NCBI RefSeq assembly: GCF_014219065.1
Contig: NZ_JACLGO010000022.1
Span: forward strand, 1 to 64,000
Length of the DNA: 64,000 bases
DNA from: Halopseudomonas xiamenensis
GTDB lineage: Bacteria; Pseudomonadota; Gammaproteobacteria; Pseudomonadales; Pseudomonadaceae
Direction: 5' to 3'
The notes below the pieces were generated by a model. That model made no database searches, was not told the DNA's origin, and saw only the letters and a program-made list of their open reading frames with translations. The translations under genes and the position numbers were made by a program. Within the stretch, counting starts at the first letter, position 1, and every line of letters starts with the position of its first letter. Positions 26,448 to 35,318 of the stretch are shown here, one piece after another.

Positions 26448-27596
26448 ATGTCACTGAATATCTTCTGGTTCCTGCCTACCCACGGCGATGGCCGCTACCT
26501 GGGCACCACCCAGGGCGCCCGCGCCGTGGACCACAGCTACCTGCAGCAGATCGCTCAGGCCGCTGACAAACTCGGTTACGGCGGAGTGCTGATCCCCACA
26601 GGACGCTCCTGCGAGGATTCCTGGCTGGTGGCTGCCTCGCTGATTCCGGTCACCCAGCGCCTGAAGTTCCTGATCGCCCTGCGCCCGGGGATCATTTCCC
26701 CCACAGTCGCAGCGCGCCAGGCCGCCACGCTGGATCGACTGTCCAATGGTCGCGCCCTGTTCAACCTGGTCACCGGCGGCGACCCGGACGAATTGGCCGG
26801 TGATGGCCTGAATCTCAGCCACGCCGAACGCTACGAAGCCTCCGTCGAGTTCACCCGCATCTGGCGCCGCGTCCTGGAAGGCGAGACCGTGGACTATGAC
26901 GGCAAGCATATTCAGGTAAAAGGCGCCAAGCTGCTGTTCCCGCCGGTTCAGCAACCACGCCCGCCGCTGTACTTTGGCGGCTCGTCCGATGTCGCGCAGG
27001 AGCTGGCGGCCGAACAGGTCGAGCTATACCTGACCTGGGGCGAGCCACCGGCCGCCGTGGCCGAGAAGATCGCCCAGGTGCGGGAAAAAGCCGCCAGACA
27101 GGGCCGTAGCGTGCGCTTCGGCATCCGCCTGCATGTGATTGTGCGGGAAACCAACGAGGAAGCCTGGCAGGCCGCCGACAAGCTGATCGCCCACCTGGAT
27201 GAGGACACTATCCGTCGCGCCCAGGCATCACTGGCACGCTTCGACTCGGTGGGTCAACGGCGCATGGCGGCGCTGCACGGCGGCAGCAAGGACAACCTGG
27301 AAGTCAGCCCGAACCTGTGGGCCGGCGTCGGCCTGGTGCGCGGCGGTGCCGGCACGGCGCTGGTCGGTGATGGCCCGACGGTAGCGGCGCGCGTGAAGGA
27401 GTATGCCGACCTCGGTATCGATACCTTCATCTTCTCTGGCTATCCACATCTGGAGGAATCCTACCGGGTGGCCGAACTGCTGTTCCCGCATCTGCAGCTG
27501 GTCCAAGCCGAACAACCGAGCGGCAAGCAATACATCAGCCCGTTCGGTGAGATGCTGGCCAACGACATCCTGCCCAAAGCCGCAGCTCAGAGTTGA
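26448..27596 (+). CDS. ssuD: FMNH2-dependent alkanesulfonate monooxygenase SsuD
   Basis: A 382-residue luciferase-fold enzyme. It cleaves alkanesulfonates with FMNH2 and O2 to an aldehyde and sulfite. Signatures are [54 protein letters not shown] and [34 protein letters not shown] ends the barrel. The conserved Cys in TGRSCEDSW and the Arg and His of the mobile loop are present. The start at 26448 matches the usual [14 protein letters not shown] of the family; an earlier in-frame start lies in the repeat. Confidence 0.96.
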   Translation: MSLNIFWFLPTHGDGRYLGTTQGARAVDHSYLQQIAQAADKLGYGGVLIPTGRSCEDSWLVAASLIPVTQRLKFLIALRPGIISPTVAARQAATLDRLSNGRALFNLVTGGDPDELAGDGLNLSHAERYEASVEFTRIWRRVLEGETVDYDGKHIQVKGAKLLFPPVQQPRPPLYFGGSSDVAQELAAEQVELYLTWGEPPAAVAEKIAQVREKAARQGRSVRFGIRLHVIVRETNEEAWQAADKLIAHLDEDTIRRAQASLARFDSVGQRRMAALHGGSKDNLEVSPNLWAGVGLVRGGAGTALVGDGPTVAARVKEYADLGIDTFIFSGYPHLEESYRVAELLFPHLQLVQAEQPSGKQYISPFGEMLANDILPKAAAQS

Positions 27597-27606
27597 GGGG
27601 GAGACG

Positions 27607-28395
27607 ATGAAGACCTCCGATCAATGGCTGGACAGATTGGCACCCTGGGCATTGCCCTTGCTGCTATTGGCAGCCTGGCAGGTTTTGGTAAGCAGCGGCT
27701 GGCTGTCCAGCCGCATCCTGCCCCCGCCTACGGCCGTATTGAGCGCCGGCTGGGCCCTGCTGAGCAGCGGTGAAATCTGGTCGCACCTGGCCATCAGCAG
27801 CTGGCGCGCCGGGGTCGGCCTGGCTATTGGCGGCGGGCTCGGGCTGGCGTTGGGCTTCATTTCCGGCCTGTCTCGCTGGGGCGAGCGCTTTCTCGACAGC
27901 TCGGTGCAGATGATCCGCAATATTCCCCATCTGGCGCTGATTCCACTGGTGATCCTCTGGTTCGGTATCGACGAGTCGGCAAAGGTCTTTCTGGTCGCAC
28001 TGGGCTCACTGTTCCCGATCTATCTCAATACCTACCACGGCATCCGCAACGTCGATGCCGGGTTGGTGGAGATGTCACGCAGCTATGGGCTGTCCGGCTT
28101 CAGCCTGTTCTGGCAGGTCATCCTGCCCGGTGCCCTGCCCTCGATCCTGGTTGGTCTGCGTTTCGCACTGGGGTTCATGTGGCTGACGTTGATCGTCGCC
28201 GAGACCATTTCCGCCAGCTCCGGGATCGGCTATCTGGCGATGAACGCCCGCGAATTCCTGCAAACCGATGTGGTGGTGCTGGCCATCGTGCTGTACGCCC
28301 TGCTCGGCAAGCTGGCCGACACCGCCGCGCGGCTGCTGGAGCGGCTATGGCTGCGCTGGCACCCGGCCTACCAGAAAAAAGGAGCCAATGCATGA
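27607..28395 (+). CDS. ssuC: Aliphatic sulfonate ABC permease SsuC
   Basis: A 262-residue permease with five or six helices. [19 protein letters not shown] and [23 protein letters not shown] (the EAA loop) are typical of SsuC. Its ATG is 7 bp after ssuD, preceded by GGGGGAGACG, and its stop overlaps ssuB by four bases. A longer reading of the frame would overlap ssuD by 200 bp and is not used. Confidence 0.94.
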   Translation: MKTSDQWLDRLAPWALPLLLLAAWQVLVSSGWLSSRILPPPTAVLSAGWALLSSGEIWSHLAISSWRAGVGLAIGGGLGLALGFISGLSRWGERFLDSSVQMIRNIPHLALIPLVILWFGIDESAKVFLVALGSLFPIYLNTYHGIRNVDAGLVEMSRSYGLSGFSLFWQVILPGALPSILVGLRFALGFMWLTLIVAETISASSGIGYLAMNAREFLQTDVVVLAIVLYALLGKLADTAARLLERLWLRWHPAYQKKGANA

Positions 28396-29198
28396 CCGCC
28401 CAACAGCCACCACGGCAGAACAACGGCACCGCACTGAAGATCCGCACGCTGAGCAAATCCTTCGGTGATCTGCAGGTATTGAACAATATCGACCTGGATA
28501 TCCCTGCCGGCCAGTTCGTTGCCGTCGTCGGTCGTAGCGGCTGCGGCAAGAGCACGCTGCTGCGGCTGCTGGCCGGGCTGGATCAGGCCACCAGCGGAGC
28601 GCTGCTGGCCGGCGGCGCCCCGCTGGCCGACAACCGGGCCGATACCCGGCTGATGTTCCAGGATTCACGGCTGCTGCCGTGGAAAAAGGTCATCGACAAT
28701 GTCGGCCTGGGACTGCGCGGTGATTGGCGGCCCAGGGCATTCGACGCCCTCAGGGCAGTGGGTCTGGCGGACCGCGCCTGGCAGTGGCCAGCGACCCTGT
28801 CCGGTGGGCAGAAGCAGCGCGTGGCGCTGGCCCGCGCCCTGATCCACCAACCGCGGCTGTTGTTGCTGGATGAACCGCTCGGCGCGCTGGATGCACTAAC
28901 CCGGATCGAGATGCAGCAACTGATCGAAAGCCTCTGGCAGCAGCACGGCTTTACCGTGCTGCTGGTTACCCATGATGTCAGCGAAGCGGTCAGTGTCGCT
29001 GATCGGGTAATCCTGATCGAAGAAGGCGAGATCGGCCTGGACCTGACCATCGACGTACCTCGTCCACGTGCCCATGGCTCCTTCCGCCTGGCACAACTGG
29101 AAGCCCAGGTACTCGACCGGGTCCTGGCCAGACCGGCCAATCCGGAACAGCCGGAAAAAGTTTCACCCCTGCCCACGCAATTGCGCTGGGCGCTATAA
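28392..29198 (+). CDS. ssuB: Aliphatic sulfonate ABC ATP-binding protein SsuB
   Basis: A 268-residue ATPase: Walker [11 protein letters not shown]-loop [13 protein letters not shown], signature [15 protein letters not shown], Walker [13 protein letters not shown], switch [25 protein letters not shown] is characteristic of SsuB. It starts within the ssuC stop codon. The C-terminal 40 residues after the ATPase core are less conserved and Pro-rich. Confidence 0.95.
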   Translation: MTAQQPPRQNNGTALKIRTLSKSFGDLQVLNNIDLDIPAGQFVAVVGRSGCGKSTLLRLLAGLDQATSGALLAGGAPLADNRADTRLMFQDSRLLPWKKVIDNVGLGLRGDWRPRAFDALRAVGLADRAWQWPATLSGGQKQRVALARALIHQPRLLLLDEPLGALDALTRIEMQQLIESLWQQHGFTVLLVTHDVSEAVSVADRVILIEEGEIGLDLTIDVPRPRAHGSFRLAQLEAQVLDRVLARPANPEQPEKVSPLPTQLRWAL

Positions 29199-29226
29199 CC
29201 TTCATCCAAACAAGGAAACCACCAGC

Positions 29227-29442
29227 ATGACCATTCAAGCCATCAACGTACGCAACCAGTTCAAGGGCCACATCCGCGAGATCCTGCGCGGCGATGTTCT
29301 CTCGGAGATCGACGTACAGACCGCCGCCGGTATCGTCACCTCGGTGATCACCACCCGCTCGGTAGACGAGCTGGGGCTCAGGGTCGGGTCGGAGGTGATT
29401 GCCTTTGTGAAGTCCACGGAGGTGTCGATCGCCAAGTTGTGA
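29227..29442 (+). CDS. ssuF: Mop-like molybdopterin-binding (TOBE) protein SsuF
   Basis: A 71-residue single Mop/TOBE-domain protein: NVRNQFKGHIREILRGDV, EIDVQTAAGIVTSVITTRSV, GLRVGSEVIAFVKSTEVSIAKL. It closes the ssu operon as in Pseudomonas putida, where ssuF is needed for growth on sulfonates and belongs to the molybdopterin-binding family; its exact role is unknown. It starts 28 bp after ssuB, and a family-3 hairpin follows its stop. Confidence 0.92.
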   Translation: MTIQAINVRNQFKGHIREILRGDVLSEIDVQTAAGIVTSVITTRSVDELGLRVGSEVIAFVKSTEVSIAKL

Positions 29443-29449
29443 GGTTGTG

Positions 29450-29490
29450 GCCCCCTCTCCCCAGCCCTCTCCCGCGAGGGGAGAGGGGGC
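29450..29490. repeat. CCCTCTCCCC hairpin repeat, left partner
   Basis: 41 bp beginning GCCCCCTCTCCCC and ending GAGAGGGGGC. It is the exact reverse complement of the copy at 29573-29613, and together they sit in the gap between ssuF and the convergent baeRF-like gene, where they probably end transcription from both sides. The family recurs at 38206, 59081 and 59247. Confidence 0.85.
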
Positions 29491-29572
29491 ATGAATGTGC
29501 CCGCTGGGAAAACCCTCTCTCATGCAGGCGAAAAGTATCAGGAAGACAGATTACATCCACAGAGCACGGACA

Positions 29573-29613
29573 GCCCCCTCTCCCCTCGCGGGAGAGGGCT
29601 GGGGAGAGGGGGC
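29573..29613. repeat. CCCTCTCCCC hairpin repeat, right partner
   Basis: Exact reverse complement of 29450-29490, 82 bp away. It lies 15 bp downstream of the stop of the minus-strand gene. The two could form a large cruciform or each act as a terminator. Confidence 0.85.
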
Positions 29614-29628
29614 AATCCAACCACCACC

Positions 29629-30813
29629 TCAGAACCTGAACACCGCCGCCGCCCCCGCCCCATCCGGCAGCAAACCAGGCGGCACCACCACCACCTCGGC
29701 ACCTGTCTGCACCGCCCGCGGTATCAATTGGTCCAGCACGTCGGCACCCGCCTCCGCGGCCTTGCCATCCCCATCGAGCTCATACAGATCCACCGCACCG
29801 CTCTGCTGATTGACCACCCCGGGCAGGTTGCGTCCCGATTCGACCAGCAGCACCGCAACCCGTCCGGCAAACACCGCCTCGCCGATCTCCGGCACGTTCT
29901 CGCAGGCCAGTTGCTTGCCCTGGGCCGCTCCGTAGCGTTCCAGCATGGTGTCCAGCCAGGCGCTGTAGCGCTTGCTCATGATCTCGCCGCAGGGCTGGCG
30001 CAGCGCATCGCCATCGAGCAGCGCCGGGTCCAGGGTCACGCCCTCGTCCAGCAACTGAGGATTGTGGCTGACGGCGCGGAAGGCCGCCTGGTTGCGCGGC
30101 AGCGCGGCGAGAATCAACGGTAGCCCCGAGCGCCGGGAATGGTGTTCACTGATCGTCTTGTCGATGGCGCGGAAGTAGCGTTCGCGGTCGATATCGATCT
30201 CATCCTGTTTGCCGCCACCGCCGGACTCGTGCATGGTCATGCCGCCGGCCTTCTCCGCGGCGCGGCTGAAGCCATCCGGGTGGCCTGACTGGTTCTTCTC
30301 GGTCAGTTCCGAGCCCAACGCCTGTTCCAGGTTGCGCGGCACCGCCGGATGCAGTTCGACCTCATGCAGCACATCATGGTCGCCTTCGAACAGTCGCACC
30401 GCATCGCGGGTCACGCACAGGACCTGGAAGGTACCGGCAGCCTGGCTGAGGCGCAGCAGCGGCTTGAGATAGGGCTGGCGATCCACCCGCACCTGCTCCG
30501 GCACCGACTGATGCAGGGAGAATACGCGGAACAGGTTGTCGCCACCGATCACCGCCAGGCCACTACGCGGGCTGTTCCATAGCCGGTCATCACTCAACAG
30601 CGCCTCGAAGGGCTCGAGCAGGCTGTGCTGGCCTGCGGCGCCGGTACTGAGATCCAGATGCTCGCGCAGTTGACGCAGCAGGTTGCGGTAGCGGATCGGG
30701 TTCTGTTCACGCCCGGGGAAAGTACGCTCCATGGGCATGTACAGCGAGAGGAAGGTGTGGCCCTGGAGTTTCAGCAATTCCGACAGCGCCGATTGGGTGA
30801 TGTGTTCGTACAT
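29629..30813 (-). CDS. Bacterial eRF1-like (baeRF) family protein
   Basis: A 394-residue protein of the bacterial archaeo-eukaryotic release-factor-like group: TFLSLYMPMERTFPG..NPIRYRNLL at the N-terminus, NPQLLDEGV, and a C-terminal L7Ae-like region with AVFAGRVAVLLVESGR and QTGAEVVVVPPGLLPDGAGAAAVFRF. A glycine-rich loop HESGGGGKQDEIDIDRERYFRAID lies where eRF1 has GGQ, but no GGQ is present. Family members are proposed to act on stalled ribosomes, but function is unproven. The start at 30813 follows GAGG; a Met five codons upstream is an alternative. It is monocistronic. Confidence 0.78.
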   Translation of the reverse strand: MYEHITQSALSELLKLQGHTFLSLYMPMERTFPGREQNPIRYRNLLRQLREHLDLSTGAAGQHSLLEPFEALLSDDRLWNSPRSGLAVIGGDNLFRVFSLHQSVPEQVRVDRQPYLKPLLRLSQAAGTFQVLCVTRDAVRLFEGDHDVLHEVELHPAVPRNLEQALGSELTEKNQSGHPDGFSRAAEKAGGMTMHESGGGGKQDEIDIDRERYFRAIDKTISEHHSRRSGLPLILAALPRNQAAFRAVSHNPQLLDEGVTLDPALLDGDALRQPCGEIMSKRYSAWLDTMLERYGAAQGKQLACENVPEIGEAVFAGRVAVLLVESGRNLPGVVNQQSGAVDLYELDGDGKAAEAGADVLDQLIPRAVQTGAEVVVVPPGLLPDGAGAAAVFRF

Positions 30814-31052
30814 GGCAGTACCTCGCATCGTGGTTGGACATGCCGTTCCGTCAGGCGGAACGGGGCTTCTGGCATTCCATACCTGTTACGACGAGTGCAA
30901 GCGCGGGGGAGTTCAGACAGAACGACGCTGGGGCGACTCGCTGCGTCCAGAGCAGCGCCTGGCTTCGCGAGGGCGATTCTTGACGTCCTGCGGCTTTGCA
31001 TGACGTTCTGGGGTGCTACCATGGGGCATCTTCCGCAACCCAGCGCATATTC

Positions 31053-31970
31053 ATGAAACAAGATCACGACTGGCAGCTCGACGGCATCGTCAAACAGCTG
31101 CACGAAGCCCGCTCCGAGTGGCGCTCGGCACAGGGGCGCACCCACGAACCCGGCGACCGCGAGTTGCCATCGCGTACCGTGATGCAGGGCATCATCGAGG
31201 CTCTGGCCGGGGCGCTGTTCCCCATGCGCCTGGGGCCAGCCGACCTGCGCAAGGCCAACGAGAACTTCTATGTCGGCCACACCCTGGACTCGGCGCTCAA
31301 CGCCCTGCTGCAGCAGGCGGTACTGGAACTGCGCCATGCCAACCGCAAGCAGCCGGTGCAACATGAGGAGCTGGTGCAACAGGCCAGGGCCATCGTCAGG
31401 CGTTTCGCCGCTGCCCTGCCCGGCCTGCGCCGGCTGCTGGATACCGACGTGATGGCTGCCTATCACGGTGACCCGGCGGCCAAATCGGTGGACGAGGTAT
31501 TGCTATGCTACCCGGGAGTCATGGCGGTCGTGCATCACCGCCTGGCCCACCTGCTGTACAAGGAGGGGCTGACGCTGCTGGCGCGAATCATCAGTGAACT
31601 GGCGCATTCGGATACCGGTATCGATATCCATCCCGGCGCGCAGATCGGCCCGAGTTTCTTCATCGACCATGGTACCGGGGTGGTGATCGGCGAGACGGCG
31701 GTGATCGGTGAGCGGGTGCGCATCTACCAGGCGGTGACCCTGGGCGCCAAGCGCTTCGAGGCGGATGAACAGGGCAACCTGCTCAAGGGTCATGCCCGCC
31801 ACCCGATCGTCGAGGATGATGTGGTGATCTATGCCGGTGCGACCATTCTCGGGCGCATCACCATAGGTGCCGGCTCCACCATCGGCGGCAATGTGTGGAT
31901 CACCCGCAGCCTGCCACCGGGCAGCAACGTCACCCAGGCCACGCTGAAGAACCAGCCCTGTACCGACTGA
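31053..31970 (+). CDS. Serine O-acetyltransferase (EpsC/CysE type)
   Basis: A 305-residue enzyme with an N-terminal helical domain (residues 1-170) and a left-handed beta-helix of hexapeptide repeats (TGIDIHPGAQIGPSFFIDHGTGVVIGETAVIG, VVIYAGATILGRITIG). The catalytic His is in DHGTG. The protein acetylates serine from acetyl-CoA to make O-acetylserine, the cysteine precursor and a signal for CysB. It is longer than E. coli CysE (273) and fits the EpsC subgroup. It sits amid sulfur-uptake genes but on its own transcript, with a palindrome-rich gap downstream. Confidence 0.92.
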   Translation: MKQDHDWQLDGIVKQLHEARSEWRSAQGRTHEPGDRELPSRTVMQGIIEALAGALFPMRLGPADLRKANENFYVGHTLDSALNALLQQAVLELRHANRKQPVQHEELVQQARAIVRRFAAALPGLRRLLDTDVMAAYHGDPAAKSVDEVLLCYPGVMAVVHHRLAHLLYKEGLTLLARIISELAHSDTGIDIHPGAQIGPSFFIDHGTGVVIGETAVIGERVRIYQAVTLGAKRFEADEQGNLLKGHARHPIVEDDVVIYAGATILGRITIGAGSTIGGNVWITRSLPPGSNVTQATLKNQPCTD

Positions 31971-32232
31971 AATAACCTTGCAGGCCGCACCGATGCCGTT
32001 ACCGGCCTGCCCGCCCCAGGGTGTAGCCCCCTGCACAATGCTGCGCGGTTTGCCCTGGGGGTGTAGCGCCCCTGCGCTACGCCGCTGCACTGCCTGAGAC
32101 TGCGCAGCGGCCCGAACCAGGTCGGCGAGCAGGCGCTCGCCAACCCCGGGGAGTGCTACGCGGTTTTCCTGGGAGGCGTCGCCCCCTGCGCAGTGCTGCG
32201 CGGCTTGCCCTGGGGGTGTAGCGCCCCCCGCG
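31971..32232. repeat. Repeat-filled gap with 58-bp direct repeats
   Basis: Between the convergent acetyltransferase and amidotransferase genes. Two near-identical 58-59-bp units (32026-32083 and 32181-32239) share GCCCCCTGC...GCTGCGCGG.TTGCCCTGGGGGTGTAGCGCCC...GCGCTACGCC. Between them (32121-32147) is the GGCGAGC hairpin seen at 10956. The right unit runs seven bases past the gene's stop codon, so the repeat's GGCGTAG supplies the TAG stop on the minus strand. No gene is visible. Confidence 0.75.
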
Positions 32233-33024
32233 CTACGCCGGGTCGCCTCGCAGCACATTTCCCTGCATCAGCGTCTCGCCGCCCTGCCACAGCCGCCACT
32301 CCCCCGGCTGATAGCCGTGCCACTGCTCGTTGCTGGTCAGCGGCTCGGTGGCAATCACTGTCACCACATCGTTCGGCGTGGTGTGCTCACGGAAGTCCAC
32401 CGCCACCTCCAGGTCCCGCAGGTGAGCCGGGCCGAAGGGCGCGCGGCGGGTGATCCAGGACAGTTTGCTGGAGCACAGGGTGAACAACCACTCGCCGTTG
32501 CTCAGCAGCAGGTTGCACACGCCGCGGGCGAGATAGCCGGCGCAGGTTTCGGTCAGGCAGTCGAGAATGTCTTCCCGGCTCGGCTGCTGGGCAAAGCGCG
32601 CCCGCAGGCGGTTCAGCAGATCACAGAAGATCGCTTCGCTGTCGGTATTGCCGACCGGCTGGAAGGGCCCCTCCCCGGCAGCGAAATCATTGATCTGGCC
32701 GTTATGCGCGAAGGTCCAGTACTGCCCCCACAACTCCCGGGTGAACGGATGGGTATTGGCCAGGCTGACCCGGCCGACGTTGGCCTGGCGGATATGACAG
32801 ATGACGTTCTCGGATTTGATCGGATAGCTCTCGATCAGCTGGGCGATAGCCGAACTGTGGCAGGGCGCCGGGTCATGGAAACAGCGCACCCCGCGCCCTT
32901 CGTAGAAGGCCACACCCCAGCCATCGCAATGCGGCCCGGTACGGCCGCCACGCTGCATCAACCCGGAAAAGCTGAAACAGATATCCGTCGGCACGTTGGC
33001 ACTCATGCCCATCAATTCACACAT
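32233..33024 (-). CDS. Class II glutamine amidotransferase (YafJ-like)
   Basis: A 263-residue Ntn-type amidotransferase. The initiator Met is followed by Cys2 (MCELMGMSAN), which becomes the N-terminal nucleophile; HIRQANVG, FAHNGQIND and the LTSNEQWHGYQPGEW block are typical of the YafJ/DUG3-like group. These enzymes hydrolyse an amide, usually glutamine or a gamma-glutamyl peptide; DUG3 degrades glutathione in yeast. The substrate here is unproven. A GAGGAGAAAG ribosome site precedes the ATG. Confidence 0.88.
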   Translation of the reverse strand: MCELMGMSANVPTDICFSFSGLMQRGGRTGPHCDGWGVAFYEGRGVRCFHDPAPCHSSAIAQLIESYPIKSENVICHIRQANVGRVSLANTHPFTRELWGQYWTFAHNGQINDFAAGEGPFQPVGNTDSEAIFCDLLNRLRARFAQQPSREDILDCLTETCAGYLARGVCNLLLSNGEWLFTLCSSKLSWITRRAPFGPAHLRDLEVAVDFREHTTPNDVVTVIATEPLTSNEQWHGYQPGEWRLWQGGETLMQGNVLRGDPA

Positions 33025-33162
33025 GCTTTCTCCTCACTTACCCTGCCAGCGGGCAATCGGTCATGGTACTGCAAACGCCGCCAATCAGCCTCGTCTATTA
33101 CTGCAAGAGCAGCCCACCCAGCGGCTGGTATCGCACCGGCAGCTGGGCCATCATATGCCCCC
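33025..33162. other. Gap between divergent amidotransferase and AFG1-like genes
   Basis: About 138 bp holding both promoters. No repeat, terminator or clear -10/-35 pair is seen. The right-hand gene's ATG at 33163 lacks a clear Shine-Dalgarno. Confidence 0.3.
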
Positions 33163-34296
33163 ATGACATTCTCCCCTGCTTCTTCACCATTGCAATCCTG
33201 GCACCAGGCCCTGGAGCAGGGCTTCGTAGCCGACACGGCCCAGCAAAAAGCGGTCCTGGCGCTGCAGGCCCTGCACCAGTCCCTGCATGACGGCAGCACC
33301 ACGCCGGCACCCATGGGCGTCTACCTGTGGGGCCCGGTAGGCCGGGGCAAGACCTGGCTGATGGACAGTTTCCACAACAGCCTGCAGGTGCCGAGCCGGC
33401 GCCAGCACTTCCATCATTTCATGCAATGGGTGCACCGCCGCCTGTTCGCCCTGACCGGCAGCGCCGATCCGCTGAGCATCATCGCCCGGGAACTGGCTGC
33501 CGAGGCGCGGGTACTGTGTTTCGACGAGCTGTTCATCAATGATATCGGCGATGCCAGCATACTCGGCCGACTGTTTCTGGAGATGTTCGCCCAGGGCATG
33601 GTGCTGGTCGCCACCTCCAACCAGCCACCCCAGCAGCTATATGAACATGGCCACAACCGCGAGCGCCTGCTGCCAGCCATCGCTGCCATACAGCAGCACA
33701 TGCGGGTGCTGCAGGTGGATGGCGGACAGGATCACCGTCTGCACCCGGCACAAGCGGTTCAGCGTTACTGGGTGCGGGACGAGCAGGCGCTGGCCGGGCT
33801 TTTCGACCAGTTGTGTGAGGGACAGAGCTGCTCTGACCGCCCATTGACCGTCAACCACCAACAGCTGCATCCCCTTCGCCACTGCGCTACGGCCATCTGG
33901 TTCGACTTCTCGCAGCTGTGCGAGCAACCGCTGGCCGCCCAGGATTTCATGGCGCTATGCGACCGCTACCCGGTCATTCTGCTGGGCCGGGTTCCCGGCC
34001 TCAGCGGCACACTGCGCGAAGCAGGCATCGCCCGGGGTACCGAGGATGCCGTGGAGCAGGTGCAGGCCGGGGATCGGGTGCTGCCACCACTGACCCGCCA
34101 GGACGATAGCGTGCGCCGGCTGATTGCCTTGGTGGATGAATGCTATGACCGACGGGTACCGCTGTATATCGAGGCGGACGTGCCGCTGGATGAGCTGTAT
34201 ACCAGCGGCGCGCTGACTTTCTCCTTCCGCCGCACCCTGAGTCGCCTGACGGAAATGCAGTCAGAGCGCTTCGGGGCAAATGCTGTTTCCCCCTGA
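33163..34296 (+). CDS. AFG1/ZapE-family AAA+ ATPase
   Basis: A 377-residue P-loop ATPase: Walker A GPVGRGKTWLMD (about residue 55), Walker B VLCFDELFINDIGDA, sensor region LVATSNQPPQQLYEHG, and the typical C-terminal REAGIARGTEDAVEQ, RLIALVDECYDRRVPLYIEA and RTLSRLTEMQSERF blocks. AFG1 in mitochondria assists respiratory-complex turnover; ZapE in E. coli affects division. The start is at MTFSPASSP; much longer in-frame readings upstream run antisense to the amidotransferase gene. In many gamma-proteobacteria a longer ZapE exists elsewhere, so this may be a second copy. Confidence 0.88.
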   Translation: MTFSPASSPLQSWHQALEQGFVADTAQQKAVLALQALHQSLHDGSTTPAPMGVYLWGPVGRGKTWLMDSFHNSLQVPSRRQHFHHFMQWVHRRLFALTGSADPLSIIARELAAEARVLCFDELFINDIGDASILGRLFLEMFAQGMVLVATSNQPPQQLYEHGHNRERLLPAIAAIQQHMRVLQVDGGQDHRLHPAQAVQRYWVRDEQALAGLFDQLCEGQSCSDRPLTVNHQQLHPLRHCATAIWFDFSQLCEQPLAAQDFMALCDRYPVILLGRVPGLSGTLREAGIARGTEDAVEQVQAGDRVLPPLTRQDDSVRRLIALVDECYDRRVPLYIEADVPLDELYTSGALTFSFRRTLSRLTEMQSERFGANAVSP

Positions 34297-34333
34297 GGTG
34301 TAGCGCCCTCGGTTCGTGTTCGGGCGCTACGCC
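34297..34333. repeat. TGTAGC palindrome between convergent genes
   Basis: GGTGTAGCGCCC and GGGCGCTACGCC form a near-perfect stem around TCGGTTCGTGTTC, directly after the AFG1-like stop. Same family as 50202-50236 and 1546-1581. Confidence 0.75.
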
Positions 34334-34355
34334 AGGCAGACCGGGAAGCAGCCGC

Positions 34356-35195
34356 TCAATCAAAATCCTCCGCCGAATGCCGCTCCGGCACCTGCTCGTC
34401 CAACTCGCCCCAGGTGCGGTTGACCTTGCGCCCGCGCTCTACCGCCGGACGCAGCCCAATCTCTTCCGCCCAGCGCAGTACGTGGGTATAGGTGTGGGCT
34501 TCAAGGAACTCCGCCGCCCCGTAGACCTGGTTGGTCGCAACGCCGCCATACCAAGGCCAGATGGCCATGTCGGCGATGCTGTACTGGTCCCCGGCAATAT
34601 AGCGATTGTCGGCCAGCTGCCGGTCGAGCACATCCAGCTGACGCTTGACCTCCATGGTGTAGCGGTTGATCGGATACTCGAACTTTTCCGGCGCATAGGC
34701 GTAGAAATGGCCGAAGCCACCACCGAGCAGAGGCCCGCTGCCCACCTGCCAGAACAACCAGTTGAGACACTCGGTGCGCCCGCGGATATCCTGCGGGATA
34801 AAGGCGCCGAACTTCTCGGCCAGATACAGCAGGATGGAGCCGGACTCGAACAGCCGCAGCGGCGGATTCACGCTGGTGTCGAGCATGGCCGGGATCTTCG
34901 AGTTGGGGTTGACCCCGACGAAGCCGCTGCCGAACTGGTCGCCTTCGCTGATGCGGATCAGCCAGGCATCGTATTCGGCCTCGGCGATGCCCAGCTCCAG
35001 CAGCTCTTCGAGCATGATGGTGACCTTGACCCCGTTGGGTGTGGCCAGCGAATACAGCTGCAGCGGATGCTTGCCGCGCGGCAGCTCACGGTCATGGGTC
35101 GGGCCGGCGATCGGACGGTTGATGTTGGCGAACTGGCCGCCATTGTCCTTGTCCCAGGTCCAGACCCGGGGCGGTGTGTAGGTGTCGTTGCTCAT
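34356..35195 (-). CDS. yghU: YghU-type glutathione transferase / disulfide-bond oxidoreductase
   Basis: A 279-residue GST of the YghU/YfcG nu class. YSLATPNGVKVTIMLEELL carries the conserved Thr-Pro-Asn of the glutathione site; DGNPNSKIPA-type sequence (GVNPNSKIPAMLD) and FESGSILLYLAEKFG complete the thioredoxin-like domain; the C-terminal helical domain holds NRYIAGDQYSIADMAIWPW. Nu-class enzymes bind two glutathiones and reduce organic disulfides or peroxides. The long N-terminal extension before the GST core is typical of YghU. Plausibly linked to thiol metabolism in this sulfur-rich stretch. Confidence 0.92.
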   Translation of the reverse strand: MSNDTYTPPRVWTWDKDNGGQFANINRPIAGPTHDRELPRGKHPLQLYSLATPNGVKVTIMLEELLELGIAEAEYDAWLIRISEGDQFGSGFVGVNPNSKIPAMLDTSVNPPLRLFESGSILLYLAEKFGAFIPQDIRGRTECLNWLFWQVGSGPLLGGGFGHFYAYAPEKFEYPINRYTMEVKRQLDVLDRQLADNRYIAGDQYSIADMAIWPWYGGVATNQVYGAAEFLEAHTYTHVLRWAEEIGLRPAVERGRKVNRTWGELDEQVPERHSAEDFD

Positions 35196-35318
35196 CGTAT
35201 CCTCCCATAGTGGTTCCGACGGCAGACGCCCGTCGGGAACAATGCCATGCAGGGATACTACCTGTGGCCGGCACGGCTGACCACCGGGTCAGCCAGGGAC
35301 TGGCCTTGCCGGTGCCGC

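Noticed and set aside
32317..33162. N-terminal extension of the AFG1-like protein by 282 codons
   Set aside because: The extension is antisense to the amidotransferase gene; the AAA+ homology begins at the Met at 33163.
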